DNA of 64,000 bases from Renibacterium sp043789415. GTDB taxonomy: Bacteria; Actinomycetota; Actinomycetes; Actinomycetales; Micrococcaceae. Below the pieces are notes generated by a model. It did no database searches. It saw only the letters and a program-made list of their open reading frames with translations, and was not told the DNA's origin. The stretch is from NCBI RefSeq assembly GCF_043789415.1, contig NZ_JBDLLW010000001.1:1364001-1428000 (forward strand), given 5' to 3'. Made by a program: the position numbers and the translations under genes. This document shows, piece after piece, positions 15,723 through 24,369 of this stretch; the stretch's first letter is position 1, and the number at the start of each line of letters is the position of its first letter.

Positions 15723-17579
15723 ATGACTGCATCGAAACGTAATCAGAACTCCCTCTTCCATTCCCTGAGCCGCCTCTATCCCTTCCTCAAGCCCATCATC
15801 CCCCGCCTGGCTCTGGGCTTGCTCTGCGCTTTGGCAGCCAGCGTGGTGGCCCTGGCCATCCCGCAGGTCTACCGGGTACTGATCAATTCCGCGCTGCATC
15901 AGGGCGGCGAGACCAGCAGCGTCTGGATCGCGGCCGGCGTCGTCCTAGTGCTGGGCGTCTTAGAGGCGACTTTCGTGGCCCTGCGCCGCCAGTTCGTGAT
16001 CACGCCGGCCACCACGGTGGAAACCAAGATGCGGATCTCGCTCTACCGGCATCTGCAAAATCTCACGGTTTCCTTCCATGATCGCTGGGGCTCAGGCCAG
16101 CTGCTCAGTCGGGCGATGACCGATTTGAACTTCCTGCGCCGTTGGATGGCCTTCGGCGCGATCATGCTGGTGGTCACCACCATGACCGTGCTCATCGGCC
16201 TGGTACTGATGTTCACCCTCAGCTGGGCCCTGGCTCTGATTTTCATCGTGGCCGGAGTGCCGATCGTAATCTATGGTTTTCGGTTCAACCGGTATTACCG
16301 GCAAGTCAGCAGGAAGAGCCAGGATCAAACCGGAGATCTCGCCACGGCGGTAGAGGAATCCGTGCACGGCATCCGAGTTCTCAAGGCCTTCGGACGCAGC
16401 CGGGAGGCGCTGGAGAATTTCAGTGACCAGGCTGAGGAACTACGGCAGACCGAGATCTCCAAGGCCAAATCTCTCGCCACCTATTCGCTCGTCATCAGTC
16501 TGCTGCCCGAGCTGGCTCTGGGCACTGGACTGATCGTCGGCGTCCTGCTGGTCACCAATGGTTCACTTACCGTGGGTTCGCTGGTGGCTTTCTTTGCCAC
16601 CGCCGCCGTGGTGGCTACTCCGGTGGAATTCATGGGACCGCTGATGGCCATGTCCTTGACCATGAAAACCGCGGTGGAGCGGTACTACGAGGTGATGGAC
16701 GCGGAGAACACCATTACCGATCCGGCGCAGCCCACCGAGTTGATTCAGCCGCGCGGCGCGGTGGAGTTCCATCAGGTCGCCTTCCGTTACGCCGATGCCC
16801 GTTCGGAGCTGCTGCACGACGTCGAATTGAGCATCCAGCCGGGCGAAACCATGGCTCTGGTGGGCATCACCGGTTGCGGCAAATCGACTCTGCTACAACT
16901 CGTGCCACGGCTCTACGAAGTGACCTCGGGCAGCATCACCATCGACGGCGTGGATGTCCGGCAACTACCTCTGGAACGACTGAGAACGCTGGTTTCCGTC
17001 GCTTTCGAGGACACCACGTTGTTCTCCTCCTCGGTTCGCGACAATGTTCTGCTCGGCACTGGCCTGGACACCAGCAGCAGTGCGGCCGATGAAGCTCTGG
17101 AAGAAGCGCTCGACGTCGCGCAGGCGCAGTTCGCCTATTCGCTGCCCGACGGCGTCGACACCCTGATCGGCGAGGAGGGACTGAGCCTCTCCGGAGGTCA
17201 GCGTCAGCGGGTCGCACTGGCGCGAGCAATCGCCTCCAAACCTGCTGTCCTGGTATTGGATGACCCGCTCTCCGCCTTGGACGTCAACACTGAGGAACGC
17301 GTAGAAGCTCGGCTGCGCCAGGTGCTGGCTAATACCACCACGCTGATCGTGGCCCATCGCCCCTCCACCGTGGCAATGGCGGATCGGGTGGCACTGATGG
17401 AGAACGGCTCGATCAGTGCGGTCGGCACCCATTCGGAACTGCTAGCGAGCAATGCGCACTATCGCTATGTGCTGGCCAGTTTGACCGAAGAGCCGAAGGA
17501 CCTGGACTCCGCCCTCGAAGATGAGAGGGAACTAGAAGATCTGGACAACGCAGAAGATGTGGACGGGGTACGCGCATGA
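15723..17579 (+). CDS. ABC exporter half-transporter, subunit with degenerate catalytic site
   Basis: 618 residues from the ATG at 15723 (AGAAGCTGG upstream; a TTG twelve codons earlier is less likely). Residues ~30-320 form a six-helix exporter membrane domain; the C-terminal ATPase has Walker A GITGCGKST, signature LSGGQ, Walker B VLVLDD and the switch His in IVAHR. The catalytic Glu after Walker B is Asp, so its own site should be weak. That fits the degenerate half of heterodimeric exporters of the TM287/288 or BmrCD type. The acidic tail (EDERELEDLDNAEDVD) is unusual. It overlaps the next gene by four bases and surely pairs with it. Substrate unknown; drugs, lipids or peptides are typical. 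Confidence 0.9.
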   Translation: MTASKRNQNSLFHSLSRLYPFLKPIIPRLALGLLCALAASVVALAIPQVYRVLINSALHQGGETSSVWIAAGVVLVLGVLEATFVALRRQFVITPATTVETKMRISLYRHLQNLTVSFHDRWGSGQLLSRAMTDLNFLRRWMAFGAIMLVVTTMTVLIGLVLMFTLSWALALIFIVAGVPIVIYGFRFNRYYRQVSRKSQDQTGDLATAVEESVHGIRVLKAFGRSREALENFSDQAEELRQTEISKAKSLATYSLVISLLPELALGTGLIVGVLLVTNGSLTVGSLVAFFATAAVVATPVEFMGPLMAMSLTMKTAVERYYEVMDAENTITDPAQPTELIQPRGAVEFHQVAFRYADARSELLHDVELSIQPGETMALVGITGCGKSTLLQLVPRLYEVTSGSITIDGVDVRQLPLERLRTLVSVAFEDTTLFSSSVRDNVLLGTGLDTSSSAADEALEEALDVAQAQFAYSLPDGVDTLIGEEGLSLSGGQRQRVALARAIASKPAVLVLDDPLSALDVNTEERVEARLRQVLANTTTLIVAHRPSTVAMADRVALMENGSISAVGTHSELLASNAHYRYVLASLTEEPKDLDSALEDERELEDLDNAEDVDGVRA

Positions 17580-19393
17580 GCATGGGGACCGCCGATGAAG
17601 ATCGGGTCAAACTGACCACAGCCGATTCCAAACTGGTCCGGAAGAGGTCGCTGAAGCTCCTCAGTTCGCTGATCCGCCCGGTCCGCGGACGTTTCATCTA
17701 CACCATCGTGCTCGTCGTGCTCTCGCAAGCCACTCGGGTGGTCGGCCCGTTGCTGATAGCTTTCGGCATCGACCACGCGCTGCCCTCGATGATCAACGGA
17801 AATCCATTGCTCCTGCTGTTCACCGGCGGCGGCTATATCCTAGCGGCTGTGCTCACCTCGGTGATGACCGCGGGTTACGTCACCGCCACCGCACAGCTCA
17901 GCCAGGCCATGCTGCTGGATCTGAGGCGCCGGGTTTTCCGGCACACTCAACGACTCAGCCTGGAATTCCATGAGAAGTACACCTCCGGCAGGATCATCGC
18001 CCGGCAGACTTCGGACCTTGAAGCGCTCCGAGAATTGCTCGATTCAGGGGTTTCCTCGCTGGCCTCCGGGATGATCTTCATGCTCTTCACCGCGATCAGC
18101 ATCTTCGCCCTGGACTGGCAGACCGGGCTGGTGGTGCTGTTGGCCGGGATTCCGATGTTCTTCCTGGCTCGCTGGTACCAGACCCGTTCTCAACTGGCCT
18201 TCCGAGCTTCCCGGGTGGTTTCTGCGAAGCTGATCGTCCACTTCGTGGAGACCATGACCGGCATCCGTGCGGTCAAGGCTTTCCGCCGAGAGAAAGACAA
18301 TGCACGACGTTACGAAGAGGTCGCCGAAGAGTACCGTGAGGTGACGGTTCGCTCGATCAATCTGAACGCCGTCTTCCAGCCCGGGCTGATCCTGATCGGC
18401 AATGTCACGGTTGCCGTGGTGCTGCTGTTGGGTGGGTTCCGTGTGCTGGACGGTGGCCTCGCCGTCGGGGCGCTACTCGCGCTGATTCTCTCCACCAAGC
18501 GTTTCTTCTCCCCTGTGGACCAAATGGCTATGTTCTACACCTCCTTCCAGTCCGCGCAGGCTGCCTTGGAGAAGGTCTCCGGGCTCTTGGAGGAAGTGCC
18601 GACGGTGCGGCCGCCGAGCGACCCCATCCCCTTGCCCGAGCCTCGCGGCGAACTGGTGTTCAGTGGTGTCGAGTTCCGTTATGGCGATGGCCCGGTAGTA
18701 CTTCCGACCATGGATTTGAGTATTCCTGCTGGCCAGACGGTAGCCGTGGTGGGCCAGACCGGGGCGGGAAAATCCACCCTCGCCAAATTAGTCGCCCGGT
18801 TCTACGACGTCTCGGCGGGGTCTCTGACTCTTGACGGCGTACCGCTCAACCGGCTCTCCAATGAAGATCTGCGCCGTGCTGTTGTGATGGTGACCCAGGA
18901 GGCCTTCCTGTTCAGCGGCACGGTGGCTGAGAACATCGCCCTGGGCAAGCCATCGGCCAGCCAGCAGGAGATCGAAGCAGCGGCTCGCGCAGTAGGCGCC
19001 CACGATTTCATCATGGAACTACCAGAGGGCTACCACACGGACGTGAATAAACGCGGCGGGAGGGTTTCCTCGGGGCAGCGCCAGTTGCTCTCCTTCGCGC
19101 GGGCCTTCCTGGCCTCACCAGCGGTACTGATTCTGGATGAGGCAACGGCTTCGCTGGATATCCCTTCCGAACGAATCGTGCAGCAAGGGCTGCAGAATCT
19201 GCTCAGCTCGGTAGCCGGCACCTCACGCACCGCGATCATCATTGCGCACCGGCTCTCCACGGTCGAAATCGCTGATCGGGTGCTGGTTGTCCATGACGGT
19301 CGTATTGTCGAGGACGGCACTCCAGCGGAGTTGATCTCCTCCGGCGGACGCTTCGCCAAGCTGCACGGAGCCTGGCAGGATTCACTGGTTTAA
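17576..19393 (+). CDS. ABC exporter half-transporter, catalytically complete subunit
   Basis: 605 residues. N-terminal six-helix exporter domain, then an ATPase with Walker A GQTGAGKST, Walker B VLILDE with the catalytic Glu, ATASLD and IIAHRLSTV. Its signature is VSSGQ instead of LSGGQ. Paired with the preceding gene, one composite site is canonical (this Walker A/B with the partner's LSGGQ) and one is degenerate. It starts with an ATGA overlap on the stop of its partner, as expected for equal expression of a heterodimer. Cytoplasmic membrane, export direction. Substrate unknown. Confidence 0.9.
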   Translation: MSMGTADEDRVKLTTADSKLVRKRSLKLLSSLIRPVRGRFIYTIVLVVLSQATRVVGPLLIAFGIDHALPSMINGNPLLLLFTGGGYILAAVLTSVMTAGYVTATAQLSQAMLLDLRRRVFRHTQRLSLEFHEKYTSGRIIARQTSDLEALRELLDSGVSSLASGMIFMLFTAISIFALDWQTGLVVLLAGIPMFFLARWYQTRSQLAFRASRVVSAKLIVHFVETMTGIRAVKAFRREKDNARRYEEVAEEYREVTVRSINLNAVFQPGLILIGNVTVAVVLLLGGFRVLDGGLAVGALLALILSTKRFFSPVDQMAMFYTSFQSAQAALEKVSGLLEEVPTVRPPSDPIPLPEPRGELVFSGVEFRYGDGPVVLPTMDLSIPAGQTVAVVGQTGAGKSTLAKLVARFYDVSAGSLTLDGVPLNRLSNEDLRRAVVMVTQEAFLFSGTVAENIALGKPSASQQEIEAAARAVGAHDFIMELPEGYHTDVNKRGGRVSSGQRQLLSFARAFLASPAVLILDEATASLDIPSERIVQQGLQNLLSSVAGTSRTAIIIAHRLSTVEIADRVLVVHDGRIVEDGTPAELISSGGRFAKLHGAWQDSLV

Positions 19394-19501
19394 GGAAGCT
19401 ACTTGAGCCTCGAACCGGGGCTGTGCACTTCGCGTTTGAGTGGGCGGCGTGAGTCGGCTATCCTTGAGAGGTTGCTTTCTGGAAGATTCTGCAGAAAGCA
19501 G

Positions 19502-19578
19502 CGGGGTGTGGCGCAGCTTGGTAGCGCGCGTCGTTCGGGACGACGAGGCCGCAGGTTCAAATCCTGTCACCCCGACCA
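19502..19578 (+). tRNA. tRNA-Pro (anticodon CGG)
   Basis: 77 bases fold as a tRNA: acceptor stem CGGGGTG with CACCCCG, D arm with AGCTTGGTAGC, anticodon stem CGTCG/CGACG around TTCGGGA (anticodon CGG), TPsiC arm GGTTCAAATCC, and CCA encoded at the end. It reads proline codon CCG. Confidence 0.97.
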
Positions 19579-19580
19579 AC

Positions 19581-19612
19581 AGCCCTGGTGAGAAGTACTT
19601 CTCACCAGGGCT
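19581..19612 (+). terminator. perfect 32-base palindrome behind the tRNA
   Basis: AGCCCTGGTGAGAAGT is followed directly by its exact reverse complement, a 16-bp stem with no unpaired loop bases, two bases after the tRNA CCA end. No T-run follows. Probably the tRNA terminator or processing stop. Confidence 0.75.
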
Positions 19613-19776
19613 TCGTCGTCTCCACGAAGATCTAGAACGGTAGGCGCCGCAGGTGCGATGGTCAAAGCCCGCATCGCCTTTGGTCTCCGCGGCTCAGTCG
19701 AGGCCAGCGGCACGGCGTCAACATATCAACTTCGCGTTTCGCGGAAATAACATCGAGAAGAACCTCCGCCGCATCC

Positions 19777-20985
19777 TCAGACGAAAGCACTCATTCCGGT
19801 GACAGCTCTGCCGACGATCAAAGAGTTGATCTCATAGCTGCCTTCATAGGTGTAGAGGATCTCAGCGTCCCCGAAGATCTTAGCCATCTCATAGTCAGTC
19901 ACGATGCCATTACCGCCCAGCAGAGCTCGCCCCTTGGCCACTGATTGCCTGGCAAGCCTGGTGGTGGTTGCCTTGACCATCGCAGCCTGGGCCATTTTCG
20001 CCTCTCGTTGCGTCTGCAACCGGGCAAACTGCACCATCAAGGCCAAGGAACACGAAGCGTCCCCGAGGATCTCAGACAGCCCCAGCTGCACCAGTTGAAA
20101 CTTCGCCAAGGGCCTGCCGAACTGCTGTCGCCCCACCACATAAGCTCGGGCGACGTCGAAAGCCGCGAACTGAATACCCGCACCCTGCCAGCCCACCCAG
20201 GCCCTGGAATCCCTGAGTAATTCGTTGGCGGCCGCGAAGTTGACTGCACCGGGCAGCAGATTAGCCTGCGGAATCCGAACCTGTTCCAGCCTGATGTCTG
20301 CGTTCTGCATGATCCGCAGACCGATCTTGTTCTCGATCTTGCTCGCACTGTAGCCGGGCCTATCCGTTTCCACGATGAAGCCCTTGATTTCCTTGTCTGC
20401 CAAGTCCCTGGCCCAGACCAAGGCGAAATCGGCAATCGTCCCCGAGCCGATCCAACGCTTCGCCCCCTTGATCAGCCATTCACCATCAATCAGCTCAGCC
20501 GTGGTCTCCAAGCCGCCTGCCACGTCCGAACCATGATTCGGTTCGGTGAGAGCGAAGGCTCCAAGCTGACGAAAGGATTTCAAGCCGGGTAACCAGCGCC
20601 GCTTCTGCTCTTCCGAGCCCAGCTCATCGATCATTCCGACGATCAGCTCATTATGAATCCCCACTAGGGCCGATAGTGAAACATCGGCTCGAGCCACTTC
20701 CAGGTACATCAGGCCCTTGAACAACTGACTGCTGCCATCGGTCTGCAACTCACCGAGGCCGAAGGAAGCCAGCTCGGGCAGCAGTTCGAAGGGGAATTCT
20801 TCCTTGTTCCAGTAATCGATGCTGGCGGGCCGGACCCGCTGCTGCAGGAACTGCCGGGTCGAGAGGTAGCGCTCCCGTTCCTCCTGCGACAGCAGATCCA
20901 CGATCTGCATCAGATCAGCGTCCGGGAATGGCAGCTCCATTGCAGCGGACTGGATTTCTTGCCCAAGAGGCTTGTTGACCAGCAC
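19777..20985 (-). CDS. acyl-CoA dehydrogenase (glutaryl-CoA dehydrogenase-like)
   Basis: 402 residues from a GTG at 20985, which has AAGGGA five bases upstream; longer frames to 21057 add an atypical N-terminus. Family features: FALTEPNHGSD (FAD-binding region), the GAKRWIGSG block, GGNGIVTDYE and TYEGSYEINSLIVGRAVTG, whose Glu is the catalytic base position of glutaryl-CoA/short-chain type enzymes. It oxidises an acyl-CoA to the enoyl-CoA, passing electrons to ETF. It is transcribed away from an acyl-CoA synthetase and MarR gene, and lies near a valine-type catabolic cluster, so a branched or short-chain acyl-CoA is likely. The exact substrate is not decided by the motifs I can see. Confidence 0.85.
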   Translation of the reverse strand: MLVNKPLGQEIQSAAMELPFPDADLMQIVDLLSQEERERYLSTRQFLQQRVRPASIDYWNKEEFPFELLPELASFGLGELQTDGSSQLFKGLMYLEVARADVSLSALVGIHNELIVGMIDELGSEEQKRRWLPGLKSFRQLGAFALTEPNHGSDVAGGLETTAELIDGEWLIKGAKRWIGSGTIADFALVWARDLADKEIKGFIVETDRPGYSASKIENKIGLRIMQNADIRLEQVRIPQANLLPGAVNFAAANELLRDSRAWVGWQGAGIQFAAFDVARAYVVGRQQFGRPLAKFQLVQLGLSEILGDASCSLALMVQFARLQTQREAKMAQAAMVKATTTRLARQSVAKGRALLGGNGIVTDYEMAKIFGDAEILYTYEGSYEINSLIVGRAVTGMSAFV

Positions 20986-21138
20986 TTGATTCCCTTCTGT
21001 GGCCCGCGGCCACTGGGCCAAAGAGCGAGACACTCTTTCAAACCCTAGGATATCCAAGTATATTGCAGAATAACTTCAGCCCGCTAAGACAATGCCATGA
21101 ATCATGGCGAGGAGTTCAACCCCGGCGAGGAGCCAAGC

Positions 21139-22917
21139 ATGACCGTCACCGATGACTTCCGAGCCGCTCGTGATCGCCTACTCGAACTCAGACTCGACTA
21201 TCAGACCGCCCGCGAAGAGTTCCGCTGGCCACACTTCGAGGAATTCAACTTCGCCCTGGACTGGTTCGACTCCATCGCCACCGATCCGGCGACCTCGAAC
21301 AGACCCGCCCTAGTGATTGTGGAGAAGGACGGAAGCGCACTCCGCCGCAGTTACTCCGAGCTCTCTAGGCGTTCCAGCCAAGTAGCGAACTGGCTGCGGG
21401 CTCAGGGGGCTCGCCGCGGCGACCGGATGATCCTGATGCTCGGCAATCAAGTAGAGCTCTGGGAGACCATGCTGGCCGGCATCAAACTCGGGCTGGTATT
21501 GATTCCCACCACACCCCAGATGGGGCCTGCGGACCTCGCCGACCGAGTGCAGCGTGGCGAGGCTCGCTGGGCGCTGGCCGCAGCGGCAGATCTCGCGAAA
21601 TTCGCCACCGTGCCGGGAGATTATCGGCTGATCTCGGTCGGCGCGGAGTTTCAAGGGGCCTTGAGCTACTCCGGCTCCTCGGCCGCCGCGGAAGAGTTCC
21701 TCCCGGAGCAAGCGACACAAGGTTCTGAGACCCTGCTGCTCTACTTCACCTCGGGCACCACTTCCCAAGCCAAGCTGGTGGAACACACTCACACCTCTTA
21801 TCCGGTAGGGCACCTTTCCACGATGTACTGGATAGGACTTGAACCCGGGGATGTTCACCTCAACGTTGCCTCCCCGGGTTGGGCAAAGCACGCCTGGTCG
21901 AACATCTTCACCCCGTGGATCGCCGAGGCCTGCGTCTTCATCTACAACTACGATCGCTTCGATGCCAAGGCCCTGATGGCACAGATGGACGCCGAAAGAG
22001 TGACCAGCTTCTGTGCGCCGCCCACCGTATGGCGACTGCTCATCCAGGCCGATCTGAGCCAGCTGAAGAACCCACCGCAGAAAGTGGTTTCGGCCGGTGA
22101 ACCCCTCAACGCCGAGGTGATCGAGCAAGTTCGGCGGGCCTGGGGACAGACCATCCGTGACGGTTTTGGCCAGACCGAATCCACCGTGCAGATTGCCAAC
22201 ACCCCGGGGCAAGAAGTCACCATTGGCGCCATGGGACGTCCGCTTCCCGGTTATCACGCCGTGCTGGTCGATCCGCTGACCGGCGCGGAAGGCAACGAGG
22301 GCGAACTCTGCTTGCGGCTTGGCTCCTCAAACTCCTCGGATCCAGGCTCCGCCAGCCCGCGGAGCAGCCGATACGGCCGCCCGGTGGGACTGATGAAGGG
22401 CTACTACGGTGACGTCGAAAAGACCGACTACGCGTTCCGCGATGGTTACTACCACACCGGCGATATGGCCGAACGGGATGCCAGCGGCGTGATCACCTAT
22501 ATCGGCCGAGACGATGATGTCTTCAAGTCCAGCGACTACAAACTCAGCCCTTTCGAGCTCGAGAGCGTGTTAATCGAGCATCCAGCGGTGGCCGAGGCCG
22601 CCGTCGTCCCCTCTCCTGATCCGCTCAAACTCTCGGTGCCGAAGGCGTTCGTGGTGCTGGCTCCCGGCTATCCGCCGAGCGCGGAAACGGCGGAAGAGAT
22701 CTTGCGCTATTGCCGTGAACAGCTGCCCCCTTTCAAGCGAATTCGTCGGCTGGAATTCTCCGAGCTGCCAAAGACGATCTCCGGAAAGATCCGTCGCGTT
22801 GAACTGCGCCGGAACGAAGCCTTGCGGCACAGCGATGCACCGCTGCCGGAGGGCTTCGGCGTCGAATATTCGGAAGCCGATTTCCCCGGTATCAAGGAAA
22901 GCCCCGGCCAAAGATGA
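21139..22917 (+). CDS. AMP-forming acyl-CoA synthetase (medium-chain type)
   Basis: 592 residues from the ATG at 21139 with GAGGAG upstream; an ATG 14 codons earlier lacks a site. ANL-superfamily motifs: LLLYFTSGTTSQAK (P-loop), SPGWAKHAW, SAGEPLN, DGFGQTES, YHTGDMAERD, the hinge GRDDDVFKSSDYKLSP and the acyl-adenylate Lys region LPKTISGKIRRVE. It activates a carboxylic acid to its CoA thioester through the AMP-ester; the sequence resembles ACSM-type medium-chain enzymes. The stop overlaps the start of the MarR gene, so regulator and enzyme form an operon. A Ser/Gly-rich insertion near residue 395 is a small oddity. Confidence 0.87.
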   Translation: MTVTDDFRAARDRLLELRLDYQTAREEFRWPHFEEFNFALDWFDSIATDPATSNRPALVIVEKDGSALRRSYSELSRRSSQVANWLRAQGARRGDRMILMLGNQVELWETMLAGIKLGLVLIPTTPQMGPADLADRVQRGEARWALAAAADLAKFATVPGDYRLISVGAEFQGALSYSGSSAAAEEFLPEQATQGSETLLLYFTSGTTSQAKLVEHTHTSYPVGHLSTMYWIGLEPGDVHLNVASPGWAKHAWSNIFTPWIAEACVFIYNYDRFDAKALMAQMDAERVTSFCAPPTVWRLLIQADLSQLKNPPQKVVSAGEPLNAEVIEQVRRAWGQTIRDGFGQTESTVQIANTPGQEVTIGAMGRPLPGYHAVLVDPLTGAEGNEGELCLRLGSSNSSDPGSASPRSSRYGRPVGLMKGYYGDVEKTDYAFRDGYYHTGDMAERDASGVITYIGRDDDVFKSSDYKLSPFELESVLIEHPAVAEAAVVPSPDPLKLSVPKAFVVLAPGYPPSAETAEEILRYCREQLPPFKRIRRLEFSELPKTISGKIRRVELRRNEALRHSDAPLPEGFGVEYSEADFPGIKESPGQR

Positions 22918-23414
22918 ACACACCGCTTTCCAGGGATCCGATCGCCGAGGCGCAGAGCAATTGGGAACGCCACGGCTGGGCCGAGGTGGCTTCGCCGATG
23001 GCTGCGATCACCGCGATCATGCGGACTCAGCAGATTCTGTTGCTCCGGATCGAAGCCGTGCTGAAGCCTTTCGGGCTGAAGTTCGCCCGCTATGAACTGC
23101 TCGCCCTGCTGAGCTTCTCCAAGCACGGCGCACTGCCAATGAACAAAGCCAGCGCACTGCTCCAAGTGCACCCCACCTCGGTGACGAACGCCGTCGACCG
23201 GCTAGAACGCGATGGCCTGGTGAAACGCTCACCACACCCCACCGATGGCCGGGCTACCCTGATCACGCTGAGCCCAGCGGGGAAGACCTTGGCCAAGCGG
23301 GCGACGGCTGCCCTCAACGAAGAGATCTTCAGCCAATCGGGCTTCGCAGACGACGATGTGCAGACCCTGATCAAGGTGCTGGCCCGTTTCCGCCAACGAT
23401 CCGGAGACTTCTAA
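22914..23414 (+). CDS. MarR-family transcriptional regulator
   Basis: 166 residues. Winged helix with the hallmark PTSVTNAVDRLERDGLVKRSPHPTDGRATLITLSPAGK, where DGRA and the Arg after it belong to the wing of MarR proteins; helices at both ends give the dimer. ATGA overlap with the acyl-CoA synthetase. It probably represses this operon and perhaps the divergent acyl-CoA dehydrogenase, with an acyl-CoA or aromatic acid as inducer. The ligand is inferred from position only. Confidence 0.88.
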   Translation: MNTPLSRDPIAEAQSNWERHGWAEVASPMAAITAIMRTQQILLLRIEAVLKPFGLKFARYELLALLSFSKHGALPMNKASALLQVHPTSVTNAVDRLERDGLVKRSPHPTDGRATLITLSPAGKTLAKRATAALNEEIFSQSGFADDDVQTLIKVLARFRQRSGDF

Positions 23415-23428
23415 GCCCCGCTCTATTT

Positions 23429-23519
23429 CCAACTATCCCACTGAGTGGTGCCAGAGTTACAGAAGTGCACCGAGATCTACCTCAGCAGACACTTCAGCAA
23501 CATTCAGTGGGATAGCTGG
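23429..23519 (+). repeat. 91-bp inverted-repeat element, copy A
   Basis: Starts CCAACTATCCCACTGAGTG and ends CATTCAGTGGGATAGCTGG, which are nearly inverse to each other. It is exactly 91 bases long like three other copies (33998, 52201, 57262). It lies between the convergent ends of the MarR and enoyl-CoA hydratase genes, so here it could also work as a terminator. Confidence 0.85.
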
Positions 23520-23551
23520 TTGCAAACAGAGGGGGCAGAGGCTGTGGAGGA

Positions 23552-24325
23552 CTAGCGGTGCTTGAACTCCGGGGCGCGCTTCTCGACGAAGGCGGCCATC
23601 CCCTCTTTCTGATCCTCGGTGGCGAATACCGAGTGGAAGAGCCGCCGCTCGTAGGTGACACCCTGCACCAAACCCATTTCAAAGGCGGCGTTGACCGCTT
23701 CCTTAGCGATCATGGTGACGGGCTTCGATTTCGAAGCGATCACTTCCGCCGCCTTCAAAGCTTCGCTCACGACGTCGTCCGCCGGCACCACCCGGGCGAC
23801 CAGGCCGGAGCGCTCAGCTTCTTCAGCGCCCATAAAGCGCCCGGTCAGAACCAGATCCATGGCCTTGGCCTTGCCCACCGCACGGGTGAGCCGCTGCGAG
23901 CCGCCCATTCCTGGCAGCACCCCGAGATTGATCTCCGGCTGGCCGAATTTGGCGTTCTCCCCGGCGATGATGAAATCGCACATCATCGCGAGCTCGCAGC
24001 CACCGCCCAGAGCGAAACCAGAAACCGCGGCGATCAGCGGGATCCGCAGCCGGGTCAGGTTCTCCCAGTTCCGGAACCAGTCCTGGGCGTACATCTGCAT
24101 ATAATCCTGCGAGGCCATCTCCTTGATATCAGCGCCCGCGGCGAAGGCCTTCGCAGAACCGGTGATCACCGCGGCGCCCACCTGCGGATCGGCGTCCAGC
24201 TCGGTGACCGCAGCGACCAGTTCGTCCATGGTCTGCTTGTTCAAGGCGTTGAGCGCCTCGGGGCGGTTCAGGGTGAGCAGAGCCACCCGGCCATGCCGTT
24301 CCAGCAGAATATTTTCGTAGCTCAT
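23552..24325 (-). CDS. enoyl-CoA hydratase
   Basis: 257 residues starting at the ATG at 24325 (MSYENILLERHG; GAGGG sits at a suitable distance, while the ATG two codons earlier is too close). Crotonase fold: LNRPEALNALN, AFAAGADIKEM (oxyanion hole), GFALGGGCELAMMCD, and PEINLGVLPGMGGSQRLTR with the catalytic Glu of GLPGxGG-type hydratases. It adds water to 2-enoyl-CoA, a step of valine, isoleucine or fatty acid breakdown. It is last in the minus-strand series mmsA, hydrolase, mmsB, hydratase, so methacrylyl-CoA is a natural substrate to suppose. Confidence 0.9.
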   Translation of the reverse strand: MSYENILLERHGRVALLTLNRPEALNALNKQTMDELVAAVTELDADPQVGAAVITGSAKAFAAGADIKEMASQDYMQMYAQDWFRNWENLTRLRIPLIAAVSGFALGGGCELAMMCDFIIAGENAKFGQPEINLGVLPGMGGSQRLTRAVGKAKAMDLVLTGRFMGAEEAERSGLVARVVPADDVVSEALKAAEVIASKSKPVTMIAKEAVNAAFEMGLVQGVTYERRLFHSVFATEDQKEGMAAFVEKRAPEFKHR

Positions 24326-24369
24326 TGCCATCCCTCTAGGTTGATCTGCGCCGGATTGATTTGCACGGG

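Noticed and set aside
19382..19579. Minus-strand ORF reading VGVTGFEPAASSSRTT
   Set aside because: It is the reverse strand of tRNA-Pro, a well-known false protein prediction.
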